Shown here one piece after another: positions 27,029-36,397 of a DNA stretch of 64,000 nucleotides (positions are counted from its first letter, which is position 1; the number at the start of each line of letters is the position of its first letter). The translations under genes were made by a program, and so were the position numbers. The notes beneath the pieces are model-generated. The model saw only the letters and a list, made by a program, of their open reading frames with translations, did no database searches and had not been told where the DNA came from. The stretch comes from Chitinophaga varians (lineage in GTDB: Bacteria > Bacteroidota > Bacteroidia > Chitinophagales > Chitinophagaceae). The stretch covers positions 248,001 to 312,000 of the forward strand of contig NZ_JACVFB010000003.1 of assembly GCF_014529945.1 (NCBI RefSeq), in the 5' to 3' direction.

Positions 27029-28357
27029 TTATTTTGTCAGCAGATAATGTAATCCTCCGAAACAGAGACTCATGCCAATCAGATATACTACGTTTAGCCG
27101 ATACCGTATTAACAGAAAAAGCGAGAGCAGCATCCAGCATAATGCGGTATAATCCAGGTGCGCGAAAGTCACCCCGCCGGGAAACAATACATCCTTTCCC
27201 AGAAAGAGGGTCAGGTTCAGGATAACGCCCGTCACGGCAGCGGTCACAAACCCCAGCACGCCGGCGATCGATTTGTTCTCCTGTGTTTTTCCTATCAGCG
27301 GCGCGCCGGCGAAGATGAACAGAAAACAGGGCAGAAAAGTATAAAACGTAGTCGTCAGCAGTCCGAGGGTCCCCATCCACAACGAACCGCCGAAATGATT
27401 ATAACCAGCCATAAAGCCTACGTAGGACAGCACGATGATCAGTGGCCCTGGCGTTGTTTCCGCCAGCGCAAAACCATCAATCATCTGCATATTACTCAGC
27501 CAGTTGAGCTTTCCCACACTGAACTGCGCCACATAAGGCAATACGGTATATGAACCGCCCACCGTCACAAAAGCCGTTTGCGTAAAAAACAGCACCATGC
27601 CTTTCCAGAACCGGAAATCTTCCGCCAGCCAGAAAAAAAGCGCAAATGGCAATACCCACAACAACAGCGCAACACCGATCTGTTTGCCGAGACGCAGCAT
27701 CACATTCCCACCGGCAGGTGATTTCGTATATTTGTTGAGGTAGTACCCCTGTTCTTCCGCGGCCATCGCTTCTTCCTGATGCTCGTCCTTTTCCACCAGC
27801 GAAGGCCACAGATACCGCACCAGCAACGCAATGCCGATAGTGCCGGCTATAATGACCAACAGCGACAAATTGAACCAGAATATGCTCACAAAAGCCGCCG
27901 CCGCCAGCACATAATGCAGCGGCGTATGCAGCGCCTTCTGCCCCACCCTTATCATGGCCAGGATCACAATAGCCACCACCGCAGGTTTCAGGCCGTTAAA
28001 CATGGCATAAATCCAGGGCACATTGCCATACAACACGTACATCATGCTTAATGCCAACAGGATAAACATAGAAGGCAATACAAACAGGATTCCCGCTGCC
28101 AGGCCGCCTTTTTTACCATGTAACTGCCAGCCCACATAAGTAGCTAGCTGTTGTGCCTCCGGACCGGGCAATATCATACAATGGTTTAGGGCATGCAGAA
28201 AGCGGCTGTTACTAATCCACTTCTTACGGTCTACCAGGTATTCATGCATAATCGCAATATGCCCTGCTGTACCGCCAAAACTGATCCATCCCAGTTTAAA
28301 CCAGAACCGTAGCGCTTCCCCGAAAGAAGGCCGTTGTTGTTGATTGTTCACATTCAT
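27029..28357 (-). CDS. chrA: Chromate efflux transporter
   Basis: The ATG at 28357 gives 442 residues (MNVNNQQQRPSFGEAL...). The longer frame adds 16 residues of leader. It is a long-chain CHR protein with two homologous halves. The first holds GWISFGGTAGHIAIMHEYL, NSRFLHALNHCMILPGPEAQ and several helices; the second repeats the pattern with FVTVGGSYTVLPYVA and LAETTPGPLIIVLSYVGFMA. The GG and PGP motifs of both halves are the family's conserved elements. ChrA expels chromate across the inner membrane. The gene has a candidate promoter about 150 bases upstream and no chrB-like regulator beside it, so it may be constitutive or act on another anion. Confidence 0.9.
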   Translation of the reverse strand: MNVNNQQQRPSFGEALRFWFKLGWISFGGTAGHIAIMHEYLVDRKKWISNSRFLHALNHCMILPGPEAQQLATYVGWQLHGKKGGLAAGILFVLPSMFILLALSMMYVLYGNVPWIYAMFNGLKPAVVAIVILAMIRVGQKALHTPLHYVLAAAAFVSIFWFNLSLLVIIAGTIGIALLVRYLWPSLVEKDEHQEEAMAAEEQGYYLNKYTKSPAGGNVMLRLGKQIGVALLLWVLPFALFFWLAEDFRFWKGMVLFFTQTAFVTVGGSYTVLPYVAQFSVGKLNWLSNMQMIDGFALAETTPGPLIIVLSYVGFMAGYNHFGGSLWMGTLGLLTTTFYTFLPCFLFIFAGAPLIGKTQENKSIAGVLGFVTAAVTGVILNLTLFLGKDVLFPGGVTFAHLDYTALCWMLLSLFLLIRYRLNVVYLIGMSLCFGGLHYLLTK

Positions 28358-28503
28358 ATCTCTTGCATCGTTTTTCCAATGGTATCCCAAAAAACACCCC
28401 TGCACCTGCTGTTAACAGATGTGGTGGCAACTATCCATATGATGTTACAGATTATTGAAAATCATGCTGTATATGCTGTGTTGCATGGTTTTTTGAGCAT
28501 CTG

Positions 28504-28534
28504 TAAATATACGAAATACCCTCCCCTTATGCAA
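28504..28534 (-). promoter_or_regulatory. Possible promoter of the chromate transporter gene
   Basis: On the minus strand, TTG (28534-28532), 20 bases and TATATTTA (28511-28504). The last base of the -7 box departs from TAnnTTTG, and the leader would be about 140 bases. Confidence 0.3.
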
Positions 28535-28599
28535 CCCTTCATTCGTTGATTTTCCCTAATTTCGCTGCCGATTCAACATTGTCATTCAAATTAACCCGC

Positions 28600-30216
28600 A
28601 TGGAGAACCGCTTCGAAACGATTGTCAACGACATTACCACTGCCACCAGCCAATTGCTGCAAAAAATAAATGCTTCCAAAGACGCTGTGAGTATTGCCAG
28701 CCGCACCACCTTACAGGCAGGCATACACGATTATGTACGCTTTTTCTACTATAAAGGCCAGGTACATTGTTTTATGGACAGCGGCGGCAGCGACCGCCCC
28801 GATGTGAAGTACGAAGGCACCGACTTCCCGGACGCACCGCTCACAAAAGAAGAGATAGACCAGCTGTTGCCATTGTTACAGGAAAAACTCACGGCGCTGT
28901 ATCTTTCTTACGACAACAACCCCATACTCGATTACCACTTTCAGGTAGATGGGAAATTCAGGATAGACGAGAAATTCTATAAACTGCCGGTCCTGCGCAC
29001 CACCAGCGAGGTTAAAAAAACAAAGCTGCGGCAGGCCATCGATCAGTATCTCACTCAAAAAATCTATCAAGGCCAATATCCGACCAAAGACCTGGAAACC
29101 ATGTTCCTGGCCAAACACCTGATCGATCCGGCATTATACCCGGAAACAGATGTGCCGGGCGCCATCGCTGTTTTTGAGAAGATCAGAACGCTCAACAAAA
29201 ACAACAAAGAATCCCTGCAGCAACACCAGCATCATATTACCTACGCGTTGCGGGTATGGGCCGAGGAAACGTTCCTCCCGGTGTACTATCATGTTCAAAG
29301 ACCCGCCTGGGGACTACCGGAATTCGCGCTGAAAGAAGCCCATGACAGGTCCACGCCGCCGGAGCATCTGCTGGACCTGCTGATATATGCCGGTGTAAGC
29401 ATTATCCGCTATGAAGCCAATTACAGCCGTTCTACCGGCGTTGGCTTCATCGAAAAAGCGAAAGAACTGGGCAGCACCAAAGCCACCCGGATCCTGAAGA
29501 AAGGCAGCGGCACCTTCAGCGATAGTGATATTCAGTACAAAGATGCAGATGTGACCTGCACCGCCAACGATGTATTTGCCACTTTCGAGATCAGCTTTAA
29601 AAACGAGACAGAAGCCGCCTACGGCAAAGCGCTGGATTTCATCTGCCACCTGCTGGAAAAAGATTTTCCACCGAGCTACGAAATCAAATGCAAGTCCAAA
29701 GCAAAAAATCTGCTTCCCATTAAAGGCCTGGGCAAATCCGCCACACAGCGCTTTTTCGCTAATGCGCTGCAATATCCCGCGTTGTATCCGCAGCTGGAAA
29801 AATATGCGCAACTGGCCATCCGCCAAGAGTATGAGTGGTACGAAGATGTGGAAGCAGAACAATGTGCACGCCCCGGCACTTACGCCGTATTCGGACTGGC
29901 ACTGGCAGATGCCCGCTATTTTCCGTTATTGCAGCAATACCTCCACGTAGTAGACGATGAACATCAATCTGTACAAAATCATTTCCTCGTACAGTTCATA
30001 CAACAGCATGGTGTTCATGCCGGCACGATTCCCGCCATTGTGGACGTGTTGCGGTGTGCACAGGACATCAAACCGATTAAAGCCTTACAAGCACTGGAAA
30101 CAGCGGAGAATATGGAGGCACTGAAAAGTTACGTGAAATCGCTGGAATTGGAATCGTATGAGGTAGACCACCTGGCGTGGTTTATCTGGAAGGGAAAGAA
30201 AAAGCTGGAACTGTAA
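28600..30216 (+). CDS. DUF6138-like protein of unknown function
   Basis: A 538-residue protein from the ATG at 28600 (MENRFETIVNDITTATSQLL); a further 18 codons upstream read poorly and overlap the likely leader. It is soluble and lacks a signal peptide. The middle region has a conserved-looking block KAKELGSTKATRILKKGSGT followed by FSDSD, which I associate with the DUF6138 family, and the C-terminal third is helical repeats. The assignment rests on recognition of this block and should be treated as moderate. It stands alone between the chromate transporter (divergent) and the efflux operon (convergent). Confidence 0.6.
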   Translation: MENRFETIVNDITTATSQLLQKINASKDAVSIASRTTLQAGIHDYVRFFYYKGQVHCFMDSGGSDRPDVKYEGTDFPDAPLTKEEIDQLLPLLQEKLTALYLSYDNNPILDYHFQVDGKFRIDEKFYKLPVLRTTSEVKKTKLRQAIDQYLTQKIYQGQYPTKDLETMFLAKHLIDPALYPETDVPGAIAVFEKIRTLNKNNKESLQQHQHHITYALRVWAEETFLPVYYHVQRPAWGLPEFALKEAHDRSTPPEHLLDLLIYAGVSIIRYEANYSRSTGVGFIEKAKELGSTKATRILKKGSGTFSDSDIQYKDADVTCTANDVFATFEISFKNETEAAYGKALDFICHLLEKDFPPSYEIKCKSKAKNLLPIKGLGKSATQRFFANALQYPALYPQLEKYAQLAIRQEYEWYEDVEAEQCARPGTYAVFGLALADARYFPLLQQYLHVVDDEHQSVQNHFLVQFIQQHGVHAGTIPAIVDVLRCAQDIKPIKALQALETAENMEALKSYVKSLELESYEVDHLAWFIWKGKKKLEL

Positions 30217-30221
30217 TAAAA

Positions 30222-30323
30222 AACCGGCACGGAGATTATAGCGAATAGCCTGTCTGAAAATCATTCAAAAAACATATCGTCTGGTTAGCTGCGTTCCTCT
30301 CTGCTATAATCCCTGTGCCGGTT
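30222..30323. terminator. Long inverted repeat between convergent genes, probable terminator
   Basis: AACCGGCAC-GGA-GATTATAGC (30222-30242) and its inverted partner (30303-30323) match in both 9-base blocks, with a 3-base mismatch in the middle and about 60 bases between arms. It is preceded by an A-run. It may act as a terminator for both flanking genes, but the large loop and central bulge are unusual. Confidence 0.5.
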
Positions 30324-30334
30324 CCCGTTATCTA

Positions 30335-31714
30335 TTATTTACCGCCGAGGGCGCGGTACAATGCAATCACCGCCTGCCATTGCTGTAACTGATCATTGAT
30401 ACTTCCCATCTGCGCGCTTAATAAGTTTTGTTCTGAAGTCAGCACATCTGTATAGTTGGTGCTGGAACTATAGCGCAACAATTCTTTGGTAAAGTCTACC
30501 GCTTTTTCGAGAGATGCCAATTGTTTCTCCCGGCTCTCCTTTTTCTCAGCAGCTGATGCCAGCGAGTAAAGGGCGTCCGATACTTCTTTTCCGGCCGTCA
30601 ACATGGTTTTGCTGAAGTTGTACAGGGCCTCCTGTTGTTTGGCCTGTGCGGTGGTGAGACGGGCTTTATTCAGGCCACGATTGAAGATAGGCTGTGTTAA
30701 TCCGCCTACCACATTGCCAAACAGGCCGGCATCGGTGAACCACTGGCTGAAATCGAAGCTGGTAAAGCCTCCGGCGGCAGTTATATTGAGGGAAGGATAA
30801 AAGGCCGTGCGGGCGACATTGGTATTTTCAAAGGCATTGCGGAAAGCGTATTCCGCTGCTTTTACATCGGGGCGGTATTGCAGCAGTTGCGCCGGAATGC
30901 CGATAGATAAGTCCTGCGGCAGTTGTTGCGCGGTGATGCTGCTACGGCTGATAGGTCCCGGAGGAAGTGCCAGTAAAATAGACAGTGCGTTTTCTGTTTC
31001 CCGGATTTGTCTTTTTACATCGGGGATAGCCACCGCCGCAGCATATTGGTTGGCCTCACTCTGCACCACTGCCGCTCCATTCACCACACCGGCAGCTTTC
31101 AGCTCTTTCATGCTGCTCACGTCTTCTCCCCTGTTGGTCAGTGTTTGTTGCAGTACCAGCAGTTGCTGGTCCAGTGCCAGCAATGAATAATAAGACGCCG
31201 CAATATCAGCTACCAGGCTGCTCTGTACGGCCTGCTGTGCCGCCACGGTGCCCAGCAATGCTGCCTGCGCGGCCCTTTTACCGCTGCGTAATTTCCCCCA
31301 TACATCTACCTCCCAGCTGGCGGCCACATTCACATCATACTGCGTAGCGGTGTTGATAAGGCCATAGCCCTGCGGAAAAGCCAATCTGCTCTGTTTCACA
31401 GAAGCATTGGCATTCACGTCCGGCAGGAAAGCCAGCTTGCTCTGTTTCAGTGCTGCCTGGGCCGCTACGATACGCTGCATGGCGATACGCAGATCGGGGT
31501 TTTCACGGATACCACGGGCAATCAGCTGCTGTAACAAGGTATCGGTGAAGAAGGACTGCCATGGCTTTGCGGCAATGGTATTGGTATCGTTGCCCGGCTG
31601 ATCGCGGAACAGGTTTTGGGTATCTGCTTCCGGCGACTGGTAAGGCCTGGTAACTTTGCAGGCGGCTGCCAGCGTCACGAGTGCCAGCAGCCAGATATAT
31701 TTCTTGTGTGTCAT
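30335..31714 (-). CDS. RND efflux outer-membrane factor, TolC/NodT-type lipoprotein
   Basis: A 459-residue protein with a lipoprotein signal whose lipobox is LAAAC (Cys19), typical of the NodT/OprM branch of outer-membrane factors. Two TolC-type repeats of long helices and four barrel strands follow, with family landmarks ALLGTVAAQQAVQSSLVADI and YRPDVKAAEYAFRNAFENTN. It forms the outer-membrane exit duct of a tripartite pump. It is the last gene of the adaptor-pump-duct operon, 24 bases after the pump gene, and ends at a long inverted repeat. Confidence 0.92.
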   Translation of the reverse strand: MTHKKYIWLLALVTLAAACKVTRPYQSPEADTQNLFRDQPGNDTNTIAAKPWQSFFTDTLLQQLIARGIRENPDLRIAMQRIVAAQAALKQSKLAFLPDVNANASVKQSRLAFPQGYGLINTATQYDVNVAASWEVDVWGKLRSGKRAAQAALLGTVAAQQAVQSSLVADIAASYYSLLALDQQLLVLQQTLTNRGEDVSSMKELKAAGVVNGAAVVQSEANQYAAAVAIPDVKRQIRETENALSILLALPPGPISRSSITAQQLPQDLSIGIPAQLLQYRPDVKAAEYAFRNAFENTNVARTAFYPSLNITAAGGFTSFDFSQWFTDAGLFGNVVGGLTQPIFNRGLNKARLTTAQAKQQEALYNFSKTMLTAGKEVSDALYSLASAAEKKESREKQLASLEKAVDFTKELLRYSSSTNYTDVLTSEQNLLSAQMGSINDQLQQWQAVIALYRALGGK

Positions 31715-31738
31715 TTTTACTTTTTTTATTCAGACAAA

Positions 31739-34700
31739 TTAAACGGCCATTTCTTCCAGTTCCTCTTCAGGCTCTTCTACTTTCTGATGAACGGTACCGC
31801 CTATACGTTCCTGCAATGCCTGGAACAGGACAAAGAGCGCCGGTATCACAAACACGCCGAACACTGTACCGATCAGCATACCACCTACGGCCGCGGTACC
31901 GATGGAGCGGTTGCTCAGCGCTCCCACACCGGAAGCCAGCATCAGCGGCATCAGGCCAAAGATGAAAGCGAAGGAGGTCATCAGAATAGGCCGGAAGCGC
32001 GCCGACGCACCGGAAATAGCTGCGCGTACCAGACCTAGGCCGCTCCTGCGACGCTGTATCGAGAATTCCACGATCAGGATCGCATTTTTTGCCAACAGCC
32101 CGATCAGCATAATCAGACTGATTTGCAGGAAGATGTTGTTGTCCAGTCCGGCGAGACGTGCAAAGACAAAAGCACCGGCCAGCCCGATGGGCAATGACAG
32201 CAACACGGCGAAAGGCAGGATATAACTCCGGTACTGGGCACTCAGCAGGAAATACACAAACAACAGGCACAATACGAAGATGAGCAACGTCTGGCTGCCA
32301 CTGGAAATCTCCTCTCTGGTGAGCGCGCTGAAGTCGAAGTCCGTGCCTCTCGGCAGCGTGCTGGCGGCCACCTCACGGAATGCTTTGATCGCATCACCGG
32401 AGCTGTAGCCTTTATTGGGAGCGCCTGTTACGGCGGCGGACGTATAGAGGTTGAAACGGTTGATGAACTCAGGCCCGCTGGTTTTGTGCAGTGTCAGGAA
32501 AGCAGATACCGGCGCCATTTCACCTTTGTTGTTGCGGACAAATATTTTATTGAGGTCCGCCTCTTCTGCGCGGTAGCGGGGGTTGGTCTGTAGCATGACT
32601 TTATACTGCTTACCGAAACGGTTAAAGTCGGATGCATAGATACCGCCCAGGTACCCCTGCAGGGTGCGCAGCAGTCCGCCAACGTCCACACCGGCTTCTT
32701 TACAATGCGCCACATCTACCTGTACTTCGTACTGCGGCAGGTTGGTATTGAACGGTGTGGCGGTGTACATGATCTCCGGACGTTTACGCAGCGCTTCCAT
32801 GAATTTATCCACCGTATTGCCGAAGTCTTTATAGTTGCCGCCGGTTTGATCGAGCAGTTGCATTTCAAAACCGCTGCTGTTACCAAACCCTTGCAGGGTG
32901 GGCGCGGCAAAGAAGATGATCTGTGCGCCTTTGATACCGGCTGTTTGTGCAAACAGTTTCCCGACGAGGCTGTTGATGTCCTGTCCTGGTTTGGTGCGCT
33001 CCTTCCATGGTTTCAGCGCGATAAACAGCGCGCCGTAAGAACCGCCAAAACCACTGATGAGGTTCATACCGGAAAGGCGGGAAGTGACCGCTACTTCCGG
33101 CATGGCCCGTGCGATGCTGTCTACCTGATCAGCGATCCGGGTAGTTTGTTCCAGCGTGGATGCCGGTGGCAGGATGATGTCGCCGTAGATGGCGCCGGAA
33201 TCTTCATTGGGAACAAAGCCGGTAGGCGTTGTTCTCAGGAGGAACACCAGGATACCGGCGAATACGGCGATGGCTCCCAGCGCCAGCCACTTGCGTGCTA
33301 TCAATAATTTCACCACCCGTATATACCTTCCCGTTACTGCGTTGAAGCCAGCATTGAAGGCGTCGTAGAACCGTTGCAACAGGCTTCTCTTCGCATGGCT
33401 GTTTTTATCATGCGGTTTCAGCAGAATGGCGCACAGCGCAGGACTGAGCGTCAGCGCGTTGACAGCGGAGATGAGGATGGCCACCGCCAGTGTGAGACCA
33501 AATTGTTTGTAGAACACGCCGGCAGAACCGGTGATGAAAGTAACCGGTACAAACACCGCCGACATGATAAGGGTGATAGACACGATCGCCGTGCTGATTT
33601 CACTCATGGCATGCATGGTGGCTTTCCGCGCCGAACGGGCGCCCTGGTCCAGTTTAGCATGCACCGCTTCCACCACCACGATGGCATCGTCTACCACGAT
33701 ACCGATGGCCAGCACTAAAGCAAACAGTGTGAGCAGGTTGAGCGTAAACCCGAATATCTTGAGAAAAAAGAATGTCCCGATAATCGCTACCGGCACCGCG
33801 ATGGCCGGTATCAGCGTAGAACGGAAATCCTGCAGGAAGATGAACACCACGATGAACACGAGGATAAACGCTTCGAAGATGGTCTGTATCAGTTTGGCGA
33901 TAGAGGCGTCCAGAAAATCGTTGGCGTTGATGAACACCGCCAGTTTCATACCGGGCGGGAAATTCGCTTTTGCTTTTTCCAGCACTTTTTCTACCTGTAT
34001 GATCACCTCGTGTGCGTTAGAGCCGGCAGTCTGACTGACAGCGCCACCGGAAGAGGGATACCCTTGTGAAGTGAGTTCCGTGGCGTAGTTGAAAGCGCCC
34101 AGCTCCACGTCGGCCACGTCTTTGAGACGCAGCAGCTGTCCGTTGGCGGTAGCGCGGATAACGATGTTTTCAAATTGTTCCGGCCTTTCAAGGCGACCCG
34201 TATATTTCAGTACGTACTGGAACGTTTTCTTACTGTTCTCACCCAGTTTACCGGGGGCCGCTTCAATATTCTGTTCTGCGAGTGCAGCCACCACATCGTC
34301 GGGTACGAGGCCATAGGAGGCCATCACATCGGGGCGGAGCCAGATACGCATGGAATAGGCCTGATCGCTCCACACCTGTACATCACCCACGCCGGAAATC
34401 CTTTTCAGTTCAGGAAGGATATTGATACGGAAGTAGTTGTCCAGAAAGTTCTCGTCGTAGGATTTATTCTCACTGTACAGCAGGAAGCCGTATACTTCAC
34501 TATTCAGTTTTTTCGTGGTGGTGATACCGGTTTTGATGACTTCCGCCGGCATCAGGCCGGTCGCTTTGGCCACCCTGTTCTGCACGTTTACCGCGGCCAG
34601 ATCGGGATCGGTGCCCTGTTTGAAATTGACCGTGATGACCGCCGAGCCGTCGTTACTTGCTTTGGAGGTCATGTACGTCATATGTTCCACGCCGTTGATC

Positions 34701-34903
34701 TGTTCTTCGAGCGGGATGATGACACTTTTCATCACCACGTCTGCGTTGGCGCCCTGGTAATTGGCCGTCACTTCCACAGTAGGTGGTGCGATTTCAGGAT
34801 ATTGTGAGATGGGCAGGGAGATGAGGCCCAGCACGCCCAATATCACGATGATGATGGAGATAACGGTAGATAATACCGGGTTATCGATGAATTTTTTAAG
34901 CAT
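31739..34903 (-). CDS. RND multidrug efflux pump, AcrB/HAE1 family
   Basis: A 1054-residue inner-membrane proton/drug antiporter of the normal HAE1 length. The N-terminus MLKKFIDNPVLSTVISIIIV is the first membrane helix. Porter segments carry QYPEIAPPTVEVTANYQGAN, and the proton-relay Asp pair is in LAIGIVVDDAIVVVEAVHAK (helix 4). The last helices end near GTVFGVFVIPALFVLF. It moves diverse hydrophobic compounds from the periplasm out through the partner duct. It lies between adaptor and duct in the usual order. The operon is divergent from a Cys-rich repressor gene, so its inducer may be a redox-active or metal-related compound. Confidence 0.95.
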   Translation of the reverse strand: MLKKFIDNPVLSTVISIIIVILGVLGLISLPISQYPEIAPPTVEVTANYQGANADVVMKSVIIPLEEQINGVEHMTYMTSKASNDGSAVITVNFKQGTDPDLAAVNVQNRVAKATGLMPAEVIKTGITTTKKLNSEVYGFLLYSENKSYDENFLDNYFRINILPELKRISGVGDVQVWSDQAYSMRIWLRPDVMASYGLVPDDVVAALAEQNIEAAPGKLGENSKKTFQYVLKYTGRLERPEQFENIVIRATANGQLLRLKDVADVELGAFNYATELTSQGYPSSGGAVSQTAGSNAHEVIIQVEKVLEKAKANFPPGMKLAVFINANDFLDASIAKLIQTIFEAFILVFIVVFIFLQDFRSTLIPAIAVPVAIIGTFFFLKIFGFTLNLLTLFALVLAIGIVVDDAIVVVEAVHAKLDQGARSARKATMHAMSEISTAIVSITLIMSAVFVPVTFITGSAGVFYKQFGLTLAVAILISAVNALTLSPALCAILLKPHDKNSHAKRSLLQRFYDAFNAGFNAVTGRYIRVVKLLIARKWLALGAIAVFAGILVFLLRTTPTGFVPNEDSGAIYGDIILPPASTLEQTTRIADQVDSIARAMPEVAVTSRLSGMNLISGFGGSYGALFIALKPWKERTKPGQDINSLVGKLFAQTAGIKGAQIIFFAAPTLQGFGNSSGFEMQLLDQTGGNYKDFGNTVDKFMEALRKRPEIMYTATPFNTNLPQYEVQVDVAHCKEAGVDVGGLLRTLQGYLGGIYASDFNRFGKQYKVMLQTNPRYRAEEADLNKIFVRNNKGEMAPVSAFLTLHKTSGPEFINRFNLYTSAAVTGAPNKGYSSGDAIKAFREVAASTLPRGTDFDFSALTREEISSGSQTLLIFVLCLLFVYFLLSAQYRSYILPFAVLLSLPIGLAGAFVFARLAGLDNNIFLQISLIMLIGLLAKNAILIVEFSIQRRRSGLGLVRAAISGASARFRPILMTSFAFIFGLMPLMLASGVGALSNRSIGTAAVGGMLIGTVFGVFVIPALFVLFQALQERIGGTVHQKVEEPEEELEEMAV

Positions 34904-34985
34904 ACGATCTTTTTTAAAAGGACAAAGCAGTAGCTACCGGTACCAGCGTGTAGCCGGTACCGTGTGTGATAACTGCGGGCGGTAG

Positions 34986-36173
34986 TTAGCGGGCAGTAGC
35001 GCCGGACTTCACTCCGGGTGACAGCGCAGCCTTCAGTCCGGAGGCCGCAGCGTCGACAGGTTTTACTTTCGTCCCGTCTTTCAGGGAGCCGATGCCATCG
35101 GTGATGACCCTGTCACCCGCCTGCAGACCGTTATTGACGATATAGGCGTCGCCGGCGGAGCGGTCGCTCACCGTGATCTCACGGGAATGGGCGGTGCCGG
35201 CGGTGTCTACTGTAAAGACAAATTTTTTGCCCTGCATTTCATAGGTTGCCTTCGCAGGCACCATGAGCGCGTTGCTGACAGGTTGCACAATGCGGATGGT
35301 AGCGCTGCTGCCGCTGCGGATGAGGCCTGCTTTGTTGGAGAAGACCGCACGCATGCTGATAGCACCGGTAGTGTTGTTGATGAGGCCACCGGTAGTTTCC
35401 ACTTTCCCTTTCTCCGTATATTCATTTCCGTTAGCCAACACCAGTAGTACCGGCGGCAGCTGTTTCAGTTTAGCATCCAGCGTGGTGCTGGCATCCGTAC
35501 CGGCGAGGTCGAGCAGTTGTTTTTCCGTGAAAGAAAAATACACATGCACATTGGCGATATCGGAGAGCATGGTGAGCGGCTGTTCGCTGGTGGGCGCCAC
35601 CAGGCTGCCTATCTTATAAGGCAGGGTGCTGATCACACCGTCTGCCGGGCTATAGATAGTTGTATAGCTGAGGTTGACACGGGCGTTTTGCAGGCTGGCC
35701 TTTGCCTGGGCCAGTTCTGCTTCGCGGGCTTGCAGCGCCAGTTCAGCCGCCTCCAGTTCATAATTGCTGACGATTTCTTTTTTCACCAGCGGGGTGACTT
35801 TACGCACCTGCATGCGGGCGGTGTTGACAGCCGCTTCGGCGCTTTTGATGGCCGCCTGCGCGGTGAGTACTTCCTGTTCGTATTGTGGCGCGTTTATCTT
35901 AAAGAGGAGCTGACCTTTTTTAACGGTGGCCCCTTCATCTACCAATATCTGAGCTACGTAACCGTCTACTTTAGGCCGTATTTCAATGTTCTGCTGACCG
36001 CGCACGGTAGCAGGATAGTCCATATGGAGGGTCGCTTCCGATGTTTTCAGCGTCAGCACAGGATAAGGCTGTGGTTCGTTGCCGTAACCGGCATCGGTAT
36101 GGCCGCTACCGCAGGCGGTCAGGATAGATAGCACCACCAGGGCAGCCGCGGAGAAGGATAATGTTCGTTGCAT
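34986..36173 (-). CDS. RND efflux periplasmic adaptor lipoprotein
   Basis: The ATG at 36173 gives 395 residues with a lipoprotein signal ending ILTACGSG; a frame 26 residues longer lacks signal features at its N-terminus. Membrane-fusion-protein elements follow in order: barrel-sandwich half (QNIEIRPKVDGYVAQILVDE), a coiled-coil hairpin (KSAEAAVNTARMQVRKVTPL to QAKASLQNARVN), the second half (YTTIYSPADGVISTLPYKIG) and the beta-barrel/MP domains. It connects the pump to the outer-membrane duct. It is the first gene of the efflux operon, 82 bases before the pump gene, with a leader of about 170 bases from its predicted promoter. Confidence 0.93.
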   Translation of the reverse strand: MQRTLSFSAAALVVLSILTACGSGHTDAGYGNEPQPYPVLTLKTSEATLHMDYPATVRGQQNIEIRPKVDGYVAQILVDEGATVKKGQLLFKINAPQYEQEVLTAQAAIKSAEAAVNTARMQVRKVTPLVKKEIVSNYELEAAELALQAREAELAQAKASLQNARVNLSYTTIYSPADGVISTLPYKIGSLVAPTSEQPLTMLSDIANVHVYFSFTEKQLLDLAGTDASTTLDAKLKQLPPVLLVLANGNEYTEKGKVETTGGLINNTTGAISMRAVFSNKAGLIRSGSSATIRIVQPVSNALMVPAKATYEMQGKKFVFTVDTAGTAHSREITVSDRSAGDAYIVNNGLQAGDRVITDGIGSLKDGTKVKPVDAAASGLKAALSPGVKSGATAR

Positions 36174-36336
36174 GGTATCATGTTTTTTTGTAACACCCCG
36201 GCGCATGAAGCATGGCGATGCCATTCCGCAGCAGGAGGGCTGCAGCAGCAATTGCTTGCCATTCTTGTATGGGCACGGGAGTGAAGGCTGGACACCAGCG
36301 CCTCGTCAGTACAGGAGCGGATTTCCAGCCGTTGAA

Positions 36337-36367
36337 TTGTTTATCTGATGCAAAAATAGTAAATTTG
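36337..36367 (+). promoter_or_regulatory. Promoter of the SufR-like regulator gene
   Basis: TTG (36337-36339), a 20-base spacer and TAAATTTG (36360-36367), a full match to the -7 consensus. It overlaps the divergent efflux promoter by 17 bases. Confidence 0.6.
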
Positions 36368-36380
36368 TGAATAAACCAAA
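36351..36380 (-). promoter_or_regulatory. Promoter of the RND efflux operon
   Basis: On the minus strand, TTTG (36380-36377), 18 bases and TATTTTTG (36358-36351), a full match to TTTG/TAnnTTTG. The -33 element lies between two copies of AATAAAC, so a bound repressor would block it. Confidence 0.65.
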
Positions 36381-36397
36381 TAAACACTTTGTTTATT
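36370..36397. promoter_or_regulatory. AATAAAC operator shared by regulator and efflux operon
   Basis: AATAAAC at 36370-36376 and 36379-36385 is followed by its inverted copy GTTTATT at 36391-36397. The last two form a perfect palindrome with a 5-base spacer, ending one base before the regulator ATG. Position and symmetry suit binding by the adjacent dimeric winged-helix repressor. Confidence 0.5.

Noticed and set aside
34904..34985. GGTACC-containing palindromes between adaptor and pump genes
   Set aside because: Short self-complementary pieces that do not make one clear stem and lack a U-tract; within an operon they need no explanation.
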